Shown here one piece after another: positions 16,417-25,423 of a stretch of DNA of 64,000 nt (within the stretch, counting starts at the first letter, position 1; the number at the start of each line of letters is the position of its first letter). Made by a program: the position numbers and the translations under genes. The notes under the pieces were generated by a model. That model was not told the origin of the DNA and made no database searches. It was given only the letters and a program-made list of their open reading frames with translations. The DNA is taken from assembly GCF_025567345.1 (NCBI RefSeq), contig NZ_JAOQJS010000005.1, positions 324,233 to 388,232 of the forward strand, given 5' to 3'. The DNA comes from Coprococcus ammoniilyticus (GTDB taxonomy: Bacteria; Bacillota; Clostridia; Lachnospirales; Lachnospiraceae).

Positions 16417-18120
16417 TTATCTTGCGGAGGCTTTTAACAGTTCAGCCACCTCAGCTTCTGTGGATAAGGACAATGCTTTTGCTGCAAGAGCATCTGCATC
16501 TGCCTTTGACCATTTGGCAATTGTGCCTCTGGTTCTTAAAACAGAAGTTGCCGATACACTGAACTCTCCCAGTCCAAAGGAGATCAGAAGTGGGATCAGT
16601 AACGGATCAGCTGCTGCTTCACCACACATACCTACCATGATGCCTGCTGCATTTCCTGCTTCAATAACATTCTTCATAGAACGAAGAACAGCAGGATTGT
16701 ATGCGGAATACAAATATGCAACCTTGGCATTTCCTCTGTCAACTGCCATTGTGTACTGGGTCAGATCATTTGTACCGATACTGAAGAAATCAGCTTCCTT
16801 TGCCAGAAGATCTGCGATCAGGCTGGCTGCAGGAGTCTCGATCATAACGCCGACCTGAATATCCTTGTTATATGCGATTTTCTCTGAATCTAACTCCTTC
16901 TTAAGTTCCGCTACCAGTTCTTTTACCCGTCGAATCTCATCCACACAGGTAACAAGCGGAACCATGATCTTAATATCGCCAAATGCACTCGCACGAAGCA
17001 ATGCACGAAGCTGTACCTTGTAGCTGTCCTCATTTTTCAAACAATATCTGACTGCACGGAAACCAAGGAACGGATTGTCTTCTTTTTCCAATCCGAGATA
17101 CGGGATATCTTTGTCACCGCCGACATCCAGTGTACGGATAATAACTTCTTTACCCTGCATCGTCTCGGCTGCTGCCTTATATGCTTCAAACTGCTCGTCC
17201 TCTGTTGGCAAACTGTCTGTTCCCATGAACAGGAACTCAGTACGGAATAAGCCTACACCTTCACCATCAGCAGCTACAACACCCTTGGCATCCTCTGGAT
17301 TGCCGATATTGCCATATAAAGCTACCTTTGTTCCATCAGCAGTTACTGTATCTTTTCCTCTGTAGATCTGAAGCAGTTCCTTCTCTTTCAGGTAATCTGC
17401 ACGCTTTGTCTCATATTCTGCGATCTCATCCATCGCAGGTTCTAAGATGCAAACGCCTTCGCATCCATCTACAACTGCCATCATACCATCGGACACCTGA
17501 TCTACGATACCATCTACACTAAGTACAGCAGGGATCTCAAGTGCTCTTGCAAGAATAGCTGAATGAGAAGTCTTACCGCCAATCTCGGTGATAATACCTG
17601 CTACATTTTCCTTTACGATTCCTGCTGTCATGGATGGTGTCAGATCCTTTGCGACGATCACTGTACCTGCCGGAACATCTCCGATATTAATATCCGGCGT
17701 ACCGGTAAGGATCTTAAGCATACGGACACGGATATCTCCTACGTCAGTTGCTCTCTGTCTGGTCAGTTCATCATCTACCTGGGAGAACATGGATACGAAC
17801 ATATCACATACACTGTCAACGGCTGCTTCTGCACATTCGCCATTACCGATCAACTCCTTGACCTGATCCTGCATAAACGGATCACTTATCAAAACGATAT
17901 GTCCTTCCAGAATCTCTGCATTATGTTCTCCAACCTTTTCTTTCATTGCATCTGCCATTTTCTGAGTCTTTTCAACAAAAACTTCCATAGCATTCTCAAA
18001 TCTCTGAAGTTCAGCATCTGTATCTGTTACTGTATGCTGCTTATATTCCGGTTTGCCATCACTGATGATGACAACCTTTCCGATGCCATAACCGGCTGAG
18101 CCGCCTATTCCTTTTAACAT
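16417..18120 (-). CDS. ptsI: PTS enzyme I (PEP-protein phosphotransferase)
   Basis: Transfers phosphate from PEP to HPr, the first step of all PTS sugar uptake. About 567 residues from the ATG at 18120, near the usual length; a longer frame to 18183 runs toward the ptsH stop and lacks a better ribosome site. Seen: the N-terminal GIGGSAGYGIGKV, the phosphohistidine motif GGKTSHSAILAR, the PEP-binding EGVGLFRTEFLFM, GFRAVRYCL and the C-terminal GTNDLTQYTMAVDR and MCGEAAADP blocks. Last gene of the fruR-fruK-fruA-ptsH-ptsI operon. Confidence 0.97.
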   Translation of the reverse strand: MLKGIGGSAGYGIGKVVIISDGKPEYKQHTVTDTDAELQRFENAMEVFVEKTQKMADAMKEKVGEHNAEILEGHIVLISDPFMQDQVKELIGNGECAEAAVDSVCDMFVSMFSQVDDELTRQRATDVGDIRVRMLKILTGTPDINIGDVPAGTVIVAKDLTPSMTAGIVKENVAGIITEIGGKTSHSAILARALEIPAVLSVDGIVDQVSDGMMAVVDGCEGVCILEPAMDEIAEYETKRADYLKEKELLQIYRGKDTVTADGTKVALYGNIGNPEDAKGVVAADGEGVGLFRTEFLFMGTDSLPTEDEQFEAYKAAAETMQGKEVIIRTLDVGGDKDIPYLGLEKEDNPFLGFRAVRYCLKNEDSYKVQLRALLRASAFGDIKIMVPLVTCVDEIRRVKELVAELKKELDSEKIAYNKDIQVGVMIETPAASLIADLLAKEADFFSIGTNDLTQYTMAVDRGNAKVAYLYSAYNPAVLRSMKNVIEAGNAAGIMVGMCGEAAADPLLIPLLISFGLGEFSVSATSVLRTRGTIAKWSKADADALAAKALSLSTEAEVAELLKASAR

Positions 18121-18160
18121 ATCTTCTACCCCGCTTTCCAGATGAAAGAATGCTGTCTGA

Positions 18161-18424
18161 CTATTCGCCAAGACCGGATTCAACCAACTCTACTGCCTTT
18201 GCGAGAGCTGCCTGCTCGTCTTCACCGTCACACTCAATTGTCATCTCTGTTCCACACTTAATACATGCTGCAATGATCAGCATAACGCTCTTTGCGTTGA
18301 TTCTCTTACCGGCAATATCGATTGTTACGTTACATTTGAACTTTGTCATTTCCTTTGCAAATACTCCTGCCGGTCTCATGTGTAATCCCTGCTCATTAAT
18401 AACTTTAACTGTCTGTGATACCAT
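18161..18424 (-). CDS. ptsH: Phosphocarrier protein HPr
   Basis: HPr of 87 residues carrying phosphate from enzyme I to EIIA domains. The active-site histidine is in GLHMRPAG (His15). The serine phosphorylated by HPr kinase is expected in AKSVMLII (Ser46 region), although the sequence around it (INAKSVM) suits either HPr or a Crh-like use. The C-terminal half has extra cysteines. It has a strong AAAGGAG site and lies between fruA and ptsI in the operon. Confidence 0.95.
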   Translation of the reverse strand: MVSQTVKVINEQGLHMRPAGVFAKEMTKFKCNVTIDIAGKRINAKSVMLIIAACIKCGTEMTIECDGEDEQAALAKAVELVESGLGE

Positions 18425-18595
18425 AATTATCTTCTCCTTTTTATATCTCTTTTATCATTTGTCCGATTCGGACAAACGCATGATCAACATTGTTACTTTT
18501 GATTTAATATTTGAAATATCCCTGTTTTATTTATATCCGGCAGGAACAGATTCTTTCTGTTCCCACCGTTGTTAAAAAGGATAGGGTTTTTGTTT

Positions 18596-20659
18596 TTATT
18601 CTTCTGCTACATTTTTCTTGATCAGACCGAGCAGTAAACAGGTTACTACAGAACCGATCACCCATGAAAGAATGTAAAATAATGGATGCCCTACTGTTGC
18701 AAATACGAAGATTCCTCCGTGTGGTGCCATCAGTGTACATTTGAATGCTGCTGATAATGCTCCTGCTACACCTGCACCAACCAAGGTACATGGGATAACA
18801 TGAAGCGGATCTGCTGCTGCAAATGGAATCGCACCCTCTGTGATGAAGGAACAACCCATTACAAAGTTAGAAACGGCTGAGCCTCTTTCTGCCTTTGTGA
18901 ATTTCTTAGGGAACAGCTTACATGCAAGTGCAATTCCCATTGGTGGGACCATACCGCCGATCATTACGGCTGCCATGGAAATGTAGCATGCCTGAACGGC
19001 TGCATCACTCTGGGATGCACCGGCTGATACAAGGTCTGCTGCTGTAGAAAGCATTCCCGAGCCGAATACATAAGCTGCCTTGTTGATAGGACCGCCCATG
19101 TCGATCGCCATCATTGCTCCGAGGATCAGACCAAGGAGAGCTAACAGATTCTTATCTGCAAGTGATGTAAGCATATTGGAAAGTCCTGTATTTATAAGGC
19201 CGATCAATGGATTAAAGATAAATACCATCAATACGCCTACAAGGAAAATACCAACTAACGGATAGATCAATGTTGGCTTGATACCCTCTAATGACTGAGG
19301 GAACTTTGAACACATCTTCTTTAATAAAAGTACGATATAACCTGCAAGGAAACCTGCAAGAATACCACCTAAGAAACCGGATACTGTATTACCGGAGCCT
19401 TCGCCTACAAAACCGAATTTTGCAATAAAATTCTGGAATGGGGAAAGACTTGCACCTGCCCATATATATTTTGCAATCGCTGCATTACCGGATGAAGCAA
19501 GAAGTCCGCCGGTAAATCCAACTGCAAGACCCGGACGATCTGCGATCGAATATGCGATATAACCTGCAAGTACCGGAACCATCAGTCCCATAGACAGATC
19601 TCCGACATATTTAAAGAATGCGGAAAGTGGTGTACAGGTACCGAAGTTTGAACCACCGGTTGAACCATATCCACAGATTGTATCGATCAGGAATGCCAGT
19701 GCGATCATGATACCGCCACCGATAACGAATGGAAGCATATGGGATACACCGCTCATCAGATGCTTGTAGATCTGACTTCCAACACCGCCTGCGCTTTCTT
19801 CCTCTGCTTTCTTTCCACTCTCATGATGCACCGAAACCTTGCCATCGATTACTTTATTGATAAGCTCTTCCGGTTTGTGGATACCATCTGCTACCTTTGT
19901 AAAAAGAACTGGCTTGCCGTCAAATCTTGCGGTCTCCACATTCTTATCGGCTGCTACGATAATACCGTCACATTCTTCAATCTCCTTTGCTGTCAGACGA
20001 TTCTTAACACCGCCGGATCCATTTGTTTCAACCTTGATCGAAATGCCCATTTCATTTCCTTTTTTCTCAAGGGCTTCCGCTGCCATAAATGTATGTGCGA
20101 TACCGGTCGGACATGCTGTAACTGCAAGGACTCTGTATCCTGTCTTTTCCGGTGCGTTTTCTTTCTTATCTTCTGTTGCTTCTCCAAGTTCATCCGCGAA
20201 CTTTTCCATCTCATATTTGCTGCAGATATCTAAGAACTGATCTGCATTCTTTGCTGCAAGAAGTTCTGCTCTGAAGTTCTCATCCATCAGCAACATACTG
20301 AGTCTTGATAATACTTCCAGATGTACATCTGCGCCCTTTTCCGGTGCTGCGATCATGAAGAACAGGTTTGCAGGCTGTCCGTCTAATGAATCATAATCTA
20401 CACCGTCCGGTACTGTCATAGCTGCAAGTCCCGGCTGCTTAACTGCTGCATTCTTGGAATGAGGAATTGCGATTCCCTCTCCAACTCCGGTCGAACCGGA
20501 TTCTTCTCTTGCAAGAATTCCTTTCTTGAATTCTGCCTTATCTGTTATATTGCCCGATTTTGCATGAAGATCGATCAGATAATCGATCGCTGCGTCTTTA
20601 GAATCTACTTTTACACCAAGGGCAATTCCTTCTTTTTTTAATAACTCCCTTATTCTCAT
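18596..20659 (-). CDS. fruA: Fructose-specific PTS EIIABC
   Basis: About 687 residues in three parts. EIIA (about 1-150) has the phosphohistidine in GIAIPHSKN. EIIB (about 170-270) has the phosphocysteine in VTACPTGIAHTFMAAEAL. EIIC (about 310-680) has around nine membrane helices. It takes up fructose and delivers fructose-1-phosphate to FruK. The start at 20659 has AAGGAG seven bases upstream; the ATG two codons earlier is too close to it. Third gene in the operon. Confidence 0.96.
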   Translation of the reverse strand: MRIRELLKKEGIALGVKVDSKDAAIDYLIDLHAKSGNITDKAEFKKGILAREESGSTGVGEGIAIPHSKNAAVKQPGLAAMTVPDGVDYDSLDGQPANLFFMIAAPEKGADVHLEVLSRLSMLLMDENFRAELLAAKNADQFLDICSKYEMEKFADELGEATEDKKENAPEKTGYRVLAVTACPTGIAHTFMAAEALEKKGNEMGISIKVETNGSGGVKNRLTAKEIEECDGIIVAADKNVETARFDGKPVLFTKVADGIHKPEELINKVIDGKVSVHHESGKKAEEESAGGVGSQIYKHLMSGVSHMLPFVIGGGIMIALAFLIDTICGYGSTGGSNFGTCTPLSAFFKYVGDLSMGLMVPVLAGYIAYSIADRPGLAVGFTGGLLASSGNAAIAKYIWAGASLSPFQNFIAKFGFVGEGSGNTVSGFLGGILAGFLAGYIVLLLKKMCSKFPQSLEGIKPTLIYPLVGIFLVGVLMVFIFNPLIGLINTGLSNMLTSLADKNLLALLGLILGAMMAIDMGGPINKAAYVFGSGMLSTAADLVSAGASQSDAAVQACYISMAAVMIGGMVPPMGIALACKLFPKKFTKAERGSAVSNFVMGCSFITEGAIPFAAADPLHVIPCTLVGAGVAGALSAAFKCTLMAPHGGIFVFATVGHPLFYILSWVIGSVVTCLLLGLIKKNVAEE

Positions 20660-20737
20660 ACTCATTCTCCTTTACTCAAATACCGGTTTATCAGGATCTG
20701 GTCAGGTCAGTCGGTTCTTCTCCCTTTTCCCCAACTG

Positions 20738-21640
20738 TTAAAATTGTCCTAAAAGTTTCTCAACCTGGTCTTTTGTTGCAAGTCCTTCTGAAAATGCAGT
20801 TGCACTGCCTGTTGCTGCGCCGTACTTTAATGCTTTCTTGTAATCATGCTCTGCAAAATAGCTTGCGATAAATCCTGCCACCATGGAATCTCCGGCTCCT
20901 ACAGAATTAACAACTTTTCCTTTTGGAACGCCCATTCTGTATGTCTCTCCGGTCTCTGTGAGCAGCATAGATCCGTCTCCTGCCATGGAGATCGCTACGT
21001 TTCTTGCTCCAAGTGCCTGTAATCTCTTTGCATATTCTTCAATCTCCTCATCGGAATGAAGTGTTACGCCAAACATTTCTCCAAGCTCGAAGTTATTCGG
21101 CTTGATAAGAAACGGATGATACTTGAGAACATTTAACAGGAGATCCTTCGTAGCATCGACTACGATATCAACCTTCTTGCCTGCAAGTCTTGCCATGATC
21201 TTCTCGTACACATCAGATGGTAAAGATGGTGGGATCGCTCCTGCCAGAACCAGACAGTCACCGTCTGTTAAACCATCTAATTTCTTATAAAGTTCTTCCA
21301 GTTCTGCATCGCTGATATTAGGGCCTTTTCCATTGATTTCTGTTTCTTCTCCGGCTTTCAGCTTAACATTGATTCTGCTAACGCCATCTGAAACCGTGAT
21401 GAAATCAGCTTTTACACCAAGGGCAGCGACTCCTTCTTCAATCGCTTTTCCGGTAAAGCCTGCAACAAATCCAAGTGCTACAGAATCTACGCCCAGATTC
21501 TTAAGGACTGTCGAAACATTGATTCCCTTTCCACCGTAGAACAGGGCTTCTTCTCTGCTTCTGTTTACCGAACCGATTTCCAGTTTTTCCATTCTGACAA
21601 CATAATCGATTGCCGGATTGAAAGTTACTGTGTAGATCAT
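20738..21640 (-). CDS. fruK: 1-phosphofructokinase
   Basis: PfkB-family sugar kinase of 300 residues that turns fructose-1-phosphate into fructose-1,6-bisphosphate. Seen: the N-terminal YTVTFNPAIDY, the GGKGINVS sugar-binding motif and the C-terminal NSVGAGDSMVAGF with the catalytic aspartate. The ATG overlaps the fruR stop by four bases, and AAGGAGG lies inside fruR, so translation is coupled. Confidence 0.95.
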   Translation of the reverse strand: MIYTVTFNPAIDYVVRMEKLEIGSVNRSREEALFYGGKGINVSTVLKNLGVDSVALGFVAGFTGKAIEEGVAALGVKADFITVSDGVSRINVKLKAGEETEINGKGPNISDAELEELYKKLDGLTDGDCLVLAGAIPPSLPSDVYEKIMARLAGKKVDIVVDATKDLLLNVLKYHPFLIKPNNFELGEMFGVTLHSDEEIEEYAKRLQALGARNVAISMAGDGSMLLTETGETYRMGVPKGKVVNSVGAGDSMVAGFIASYFAEHDYKKALKYGAATGSATAFSEGLATKDQVEKLLGQF

Positions 21641-22389
21641 TCCTTCATTACCTCCTTTATGACTGTTGCATCTGCATACTTATCATTTACAAGTCGGTCG
21701 GTGATAATACACGCCTTCTTGATTCCTGCAAATGTAACCGCTGTAACCTTGTCAAACTTCGTGTGATCGGCAAGGACAACACTCGCATAAGATCGGTTGA
21801 CCGCTTCCATCTTTACAAGTGCTTCTTCTACATCGACTGTCGTGAAACCGTAATCTGTATGTACACCGTTGGTTCCAAGGAAACATTTTGAGAAATTGAA
21901 CATCTTCATATTATTTACAGCATCTGCACCTACCGTAGATTCTGTGACCGGCTTTCCGAGTCCTCCGATCATGTATGCCCGAAGTCCTTTGTTCATCAGC
22001 CGTTTGATATGTGCAATTCCATTTGTGACAAATGTCGCTCTGGTTGATTCCAGATACTCGATCATCCATCCGGTACTTGTTCCTGCATCTATGAAAATAA
22101 AATCGTCATCATTGATCATATTCACCGCATACCGCGCAATTGCTTTCTTTTCTTCCACACAGAGCTGCTCTTTTACACTGACCGCAATCTCATCTGCAAT
22201 AAACTGGTGTGCAACTGCTGTAGCTCCTCCGTGTACCTTATTCAGTTTTCCCATTTCATCGAGAGCGATAAGATCCCGCCTTATGGTTGATTCTGATGCT
22301 CCTGTGCACTCTGTCATTTCTGCAACTGTGATCGTTCCTTTGTTCTTCAGAGCTTCCAGTATCTTGTTATATCTTTCTTCCGTAAGCAT
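21637..22389 (-). CDS. fruR: DeoR-family repressor of the fructose operon
   Basis: About 250 residues: an N-terminal DeoR helix-turn-helix (TVAEMTECTGASESTIRRDL) and a C-terminal sugar-phosphate isomerase-like sensor domain (DAGTSTGWMIEYLES, FLGTNGVHTDYGFT, ADHTKFDKV). In this family fructose-1-phosphate is the usual inducer. The ATG at 22389 has AAGGAG upstream; the longer frame adds eight residues without support. First gene of the operon, probably acting at the repeats at 22464-22535. Confidence 0.92.
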   Translation of the reverse strand: MLTEERYNKILEALKNKGTITVAEMTECTGASESTIRRDLIALDEMGKLNKVHGGATAVAHQFIADEIAVSVKEQLCVEEKKAIARYAVNMINDDDFIFIDAGTSTGWMIEYLESTRATFVTNGIAHIKRLMNKGLRAYMIGGLGKPVTESTVGADAVNNMKMFNFSKCFLGTNGVHTDYGFTTVDVEEALVKMEAVNRSYASVVLADHTKFDKVTAVTFAGIKKACIITDRLVNDKYADATVIKEVMKE

Positions 22390-22450
22390 ATATATAGGTC
22401 TCCTTATTATCAAATCATTTTATTATTTGCAATTCAATTCATATATATGC

Positions 22451-22535
22451 ATTATAACCGATTTTTCGTTCAAAATCAATCATATTCGTTCAACTTGGGT
22501 TTATATTAACACACATTTCGTTCAGAATCAATCAT
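22451..22535 (-). promoter_or_regulatory. Fructose operon promoter with three FruR operator-like repeats
   Basis: TTGATT (22479-22474), 17-bp spacer and TATAAT (22456-22451) on the minus strand. The 20-bp motif with core TTGAACGAAA overlaps the -35 box (22483-22464). A close copy is at 22535-22516 and a half copy (GTTGAACGAA) lies between them. Binding here would block RNA polymerase. Confidence 0.8.
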
Positions 22536-22593
22536 TAATTTGCATTTTTTTGAAGTTTTTTGAACAAATATGAGAGAAACGGAATTAAAGAAA

Positions 22594-22623
22594 GCAGGCA
22601 GTCTCGTTATAAGACCACCTGCC
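22594..22623. repeat. Orphan hairpin repeat (copy 1)
   Basis: GCAGGCAGTCTCGTTATAAG continues into GACCACCTGCC, forming a bulged hairpin. A near copy is at 63840-63869. On the minus strand it is followed by TTTCTTT, like a terminator, but no minus-strand gene ends here. The rest of 22624-22896 shows nothing clear beyond an AT-rich promoter-like stretch. Confidence 0.5.
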
Positions 22624-22896
22624 GGTCGATAACCAATCTGCTATATCGAATATTGCTGATTGATATATGACATCAGCCAAAGGGTCATAACTGCGCCTCT
22701 TCCAAAAAGGATTTCATTATAGAGTTCTTTTTTGCGTACGAAATTCTAAAATATAAAATGGGACGTCACCATATATTTCCGGTTGTTCCTGTCTAAAATT
22801 ACATATATAATATAAATATCTGCATTAGCTGATATGGGGGGACTTATTAAGTTAACAGATCAAATATTTTAATTACATAATTCGAAGGTAATTTCT

Positions 22897-23343
22897 ATGA
22901 AACATTCCAATTCTTTCTGGAAACGTACAATCATCGGATGCAGCCTGCTCGGTATGGTTATCGTAACTGCATTGCCAGCACAGGCAGCAGTTCAGGCAGC
23001 AACTTTAAATGAGCGCACAGTTTCCGCTGTCAGTACATACACAGGCACCAATGCTGCCCTTGCCACAAGTAAGACCGCAGCTATAAATACTGCCACTTCT
23101 ACTACAAATACAACCACAAATGATGCCACCCTTACCGCAAGCAAGACCACAGCCAAGAAAGCTGCGCTGAATAAAACATCTTTAAAGCTGAAGAAGGGCA
23201 AAACTTACCAGTTAAAAACAAAAAATGTAAAGGGAACGGTAACAGTAGTAGAGGGAAACTACAACTCCTCCATTCACTGGTTCCGAACCATAACGAAATC
23301 TTTCTTGCAGCAAACAGGCTTTTCAGTAGATACACGGTATTAA
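22897..23343 (+). pseudogene. Truncated secreted Ig-like (Big_2) surface protein
   Basis: Frame of 148 residues: a signal peptide (cleavage near AQAAVQA), a Thr/Ala/Asn-rich linker and then the first strand of a bacterial Ig-like domain (LNKTSLKLKKGKTYQLK). After KGTVT the sequence leaves the family: the WKSSN block seen in intact domains (compare the protein at 57229-59373) is missing. I read it as the 5' end of a larger surface-protein gene cut by a deletion. It could still yield a short secreted product. Confidence 0.6.
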
Positions 23344-23410
23344 GCACAGTTCAAATGCAAATCATTCATTTCAGGGAGATAAGTTTTTATCTCCCTGTCT
23401 GACTATACTT

Positions 23411-23925
23411 ATGGAGAAAATCATGAATAATTCTTATATTAATAAAGATGAGATAAATAATAAAATATATGACTACATTGCCGGCTACATAAATTGTTCA
23501 ACAGATCAATTAAAAGAAGAAGGCACACATTTCGTAAAGAACAAAAAGGCTGCTAAAAATTATGTTAAAATTCTCAGCATCAGAGATACAAATATCATTT
23601 CTCTGTCTGAAGAAAAATATGAACTTGGAAAACAACTGTTATCAGGTAAAACTCGAGACGAATTATATGAAGGTAACAACCTTAAAACATTATGTGATAT
23701 CGAGGGCTTTGAAAATTCACTGGCTTTTGATGCAGAAGGAAATACAAATACAACCATCGTTTTATGTGCAATAAAAGATAACGAAATAATAGCAATTGCG
23801 GGTGCTGCTCCCACCGGTAAACTGATGGAAGTTGGAATTGATGTAAAAAAGAACTGGCTTCCCAAGCAGTAGCCATCCGAAGCGGCTATATGCCACTCTG
23901 GACAGATTCATTTGGGACACGCTAA
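23411..23925 (+). pseudogene. GNAT acetyltransferase, broken by internal deletion
   Basis: The first frame gives 153 residues with the N-terminal half of a GNAT-type acetyltransferase up to EVGIDVKKNWLPK. There the acetyl-CoA loop normally follows, but the frame stops. In the next frame AVAIRSGYMPLWTDSFG follows at once, the usual C-terminal end of this family. About 40 residues including the acetyl-CoA binding R/Q-x-x-G-x-G/A are missing, so it is inactive. Confidence 0.75.
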
Positions 23926-23970
23926 TCAGCGCACTATAAGTATAAAAAATAACCTCCCAGCCTTGAAGTG

Positions 23971-24017
23971 AACCCCTTTTATTAGACAAAAAAGGTCTAA
24001 TAAAAGGGGTTATTTTT
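23971..24017. terminator. Strong bidirectional hairpin between the GNAT remnant and argJ
   Basis: A perfect 17-bp stem (23971-23987 with 23995-24011) begins AACCCCTTTTATTAG, with A and T runs on both sides. Outer arms AGCCTTGA and TCAAGGCT (23959 and 24028) add a second nested pairing. Confidence 0.75.
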
Positions 24018-24062
24018 AACTCATCATATCAAGGCTAACCGTCTATCGGTGGCACTTTTTAT

Positions 24063-25307
24063 TTATGAACGATAATCACCGTTGATCTTAACGTAATCAT
24101 AAGTCAGGTCACAGCCCCACGCCTTGGCGGATGCTTCACCCTGATTCAGATTGACATTGATGTAGATATCATCCTCGGATAATACCTCAGAGGCTTTTTC
24201 CTCAGAAAATGGAATACCGGAACCATTTCTGCACACCTCTACGATACCCTTCTCAGATTCAAGATCTACATCTACTTTATCGATATCGAAATCTGCTTCT
24301 GCATATCCGATTGCACAGAGAATACGTCCCCAGTTTGCATCTTCACCAAACATCGCACATTTGGTCAGTGGGGAACGGATAATGCTCTTTGCAACGATGA
24401 TCGCTGTGTCCTGATCTGGCGCTCCAGATACTGTACATTCCAGCATCTTGCTTGCGCCCTCTCCATCACTTGCGAGCATCATCGTCATACACTCCATAAC
24501 GATGTACAGTGCTTTCTTGAAAATTACATAGTCGTCATTTTCTGTTACGATCTCTTCATTTCCTGCAAGTCCGTTTGCCATGACACTTAAAGTATCATTT
24601 GTCGATGTATCACCATCTATGGACAGGCAGTTATAAGTTACCTTTACGATCTCACTCAGAGCCTTCTGGATCATATCGGCTGAGATTGCAACATCCGTTG
24701 TGATAAAGTTCAGCGTGGTTGCCATATTCGGATGGATCATACCGCTTCCCTTTGCCATTCCACCAAGACGACAGGTCTTGCCACCAAGTGTGAATTCTAC
24801 TGCAACCTGCTTATCAACTGTATCTGTCGTCATGATCGCATTTGCAGCCTTATCATTGCCATCGGCACTTAAACCGCCAGCAAGCTCTTTCATGTGCTCT
24901 TCAAATGGTTCGATCGGAATGATCTGACCAATCACACCGGTCGATGCATTGATGATCATATCTGCATCGATTCCCAGTGCATCTGCTGCCAGCTCACAAA
25001 TCCGCTCTGCCTTTTCCACGCCATCCGCATTACAGGTATTTGCATTCTTTGAATTAACGACAACCGCCATGGCTTTGCCGCCTGTCGCCTTCAGATGCTC
25101 CTTAGTTACAAGGATTGGCGCACCTTTTACCTTGTTCTGTGTATATACGGCTGCTGCATTACAGACTGTACTGCTGTAAACCATACCCAGATCATTCTTA
25201 TTCTTATCTGAATTCAGTCCGCAGTTTATACCATTTGCCACAAATCCCTTTGCTGCACAGACACCACCGTCTACATATGTGTATCCTTCGTATGTTTTCT
25301 TCTTCAT
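24063..25307 (-). CDS. argJ: Bifunctional glutamate N-acetyltransferase/amino-acid acetyltransferase
   Basis: ArgJ transfers the acetyl group from N-acetylornithine to glutamate in arginine synthesis. It is made as one chain and cuts itself into alpha and beta parts; the cleavage motif GMIHPNMATTLNF is present with threonine as the new N-terminal nucleophile. Length about 414 residues, usual for the family. The start is uncertain: ATG 25307 has GGA five bases upstream, ATG 25313 is two codons earlier. No other arginine genes are nearby; it follows gltX on the same strand with about 110 bp between, so co-transcription is possible. Confidence 0.94.
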   Translation of the reverse strand: MKKKTYEGYTYVDGGVCAAKGFVANGINCGLNSDKNKNDLGMVYSSTVCNAAAVYTQNKVKGAPILVTKEHLKATGGKAMAVVVNSKNANTCNADGVEKAERICELAADALGIDADMIINASTGVIGQIIPIEPFEEHMKELAGGLSADGNDKAANAIMTTDTVDKQVAVEFTLGGKTCRLGGMAKGSGMIHPNMATTLNFITTDVAISADMIQKALSEIVKVTYNCLSIDGDTSTNDTLSVMANGLAGNEEIVTENDDYVIFKKALYIVMECMTMMLASDGEGASKMLECTVSGAPDQDTAIIVAKSIIRSPLTKCAMFGEDANWGRILCAIGYAEADFDIDKVDVDLESEKGIVEVCRNGSGIPFSEEKASEVLSEDDIYINVNLNQGEASAKAWGCDLTYDYVKINGDYRS

Positions 25308-25423
25308 ATTCATCCGTAGCCAAATCCTGTCGACTTCCACGTTTCATTCCGCTGCTGCCGATCAGCGATTCGCCACTGCCTCCTTTTTAAGATATATAAA
25401 ACTCTGCCTGTATTTCTATTATC

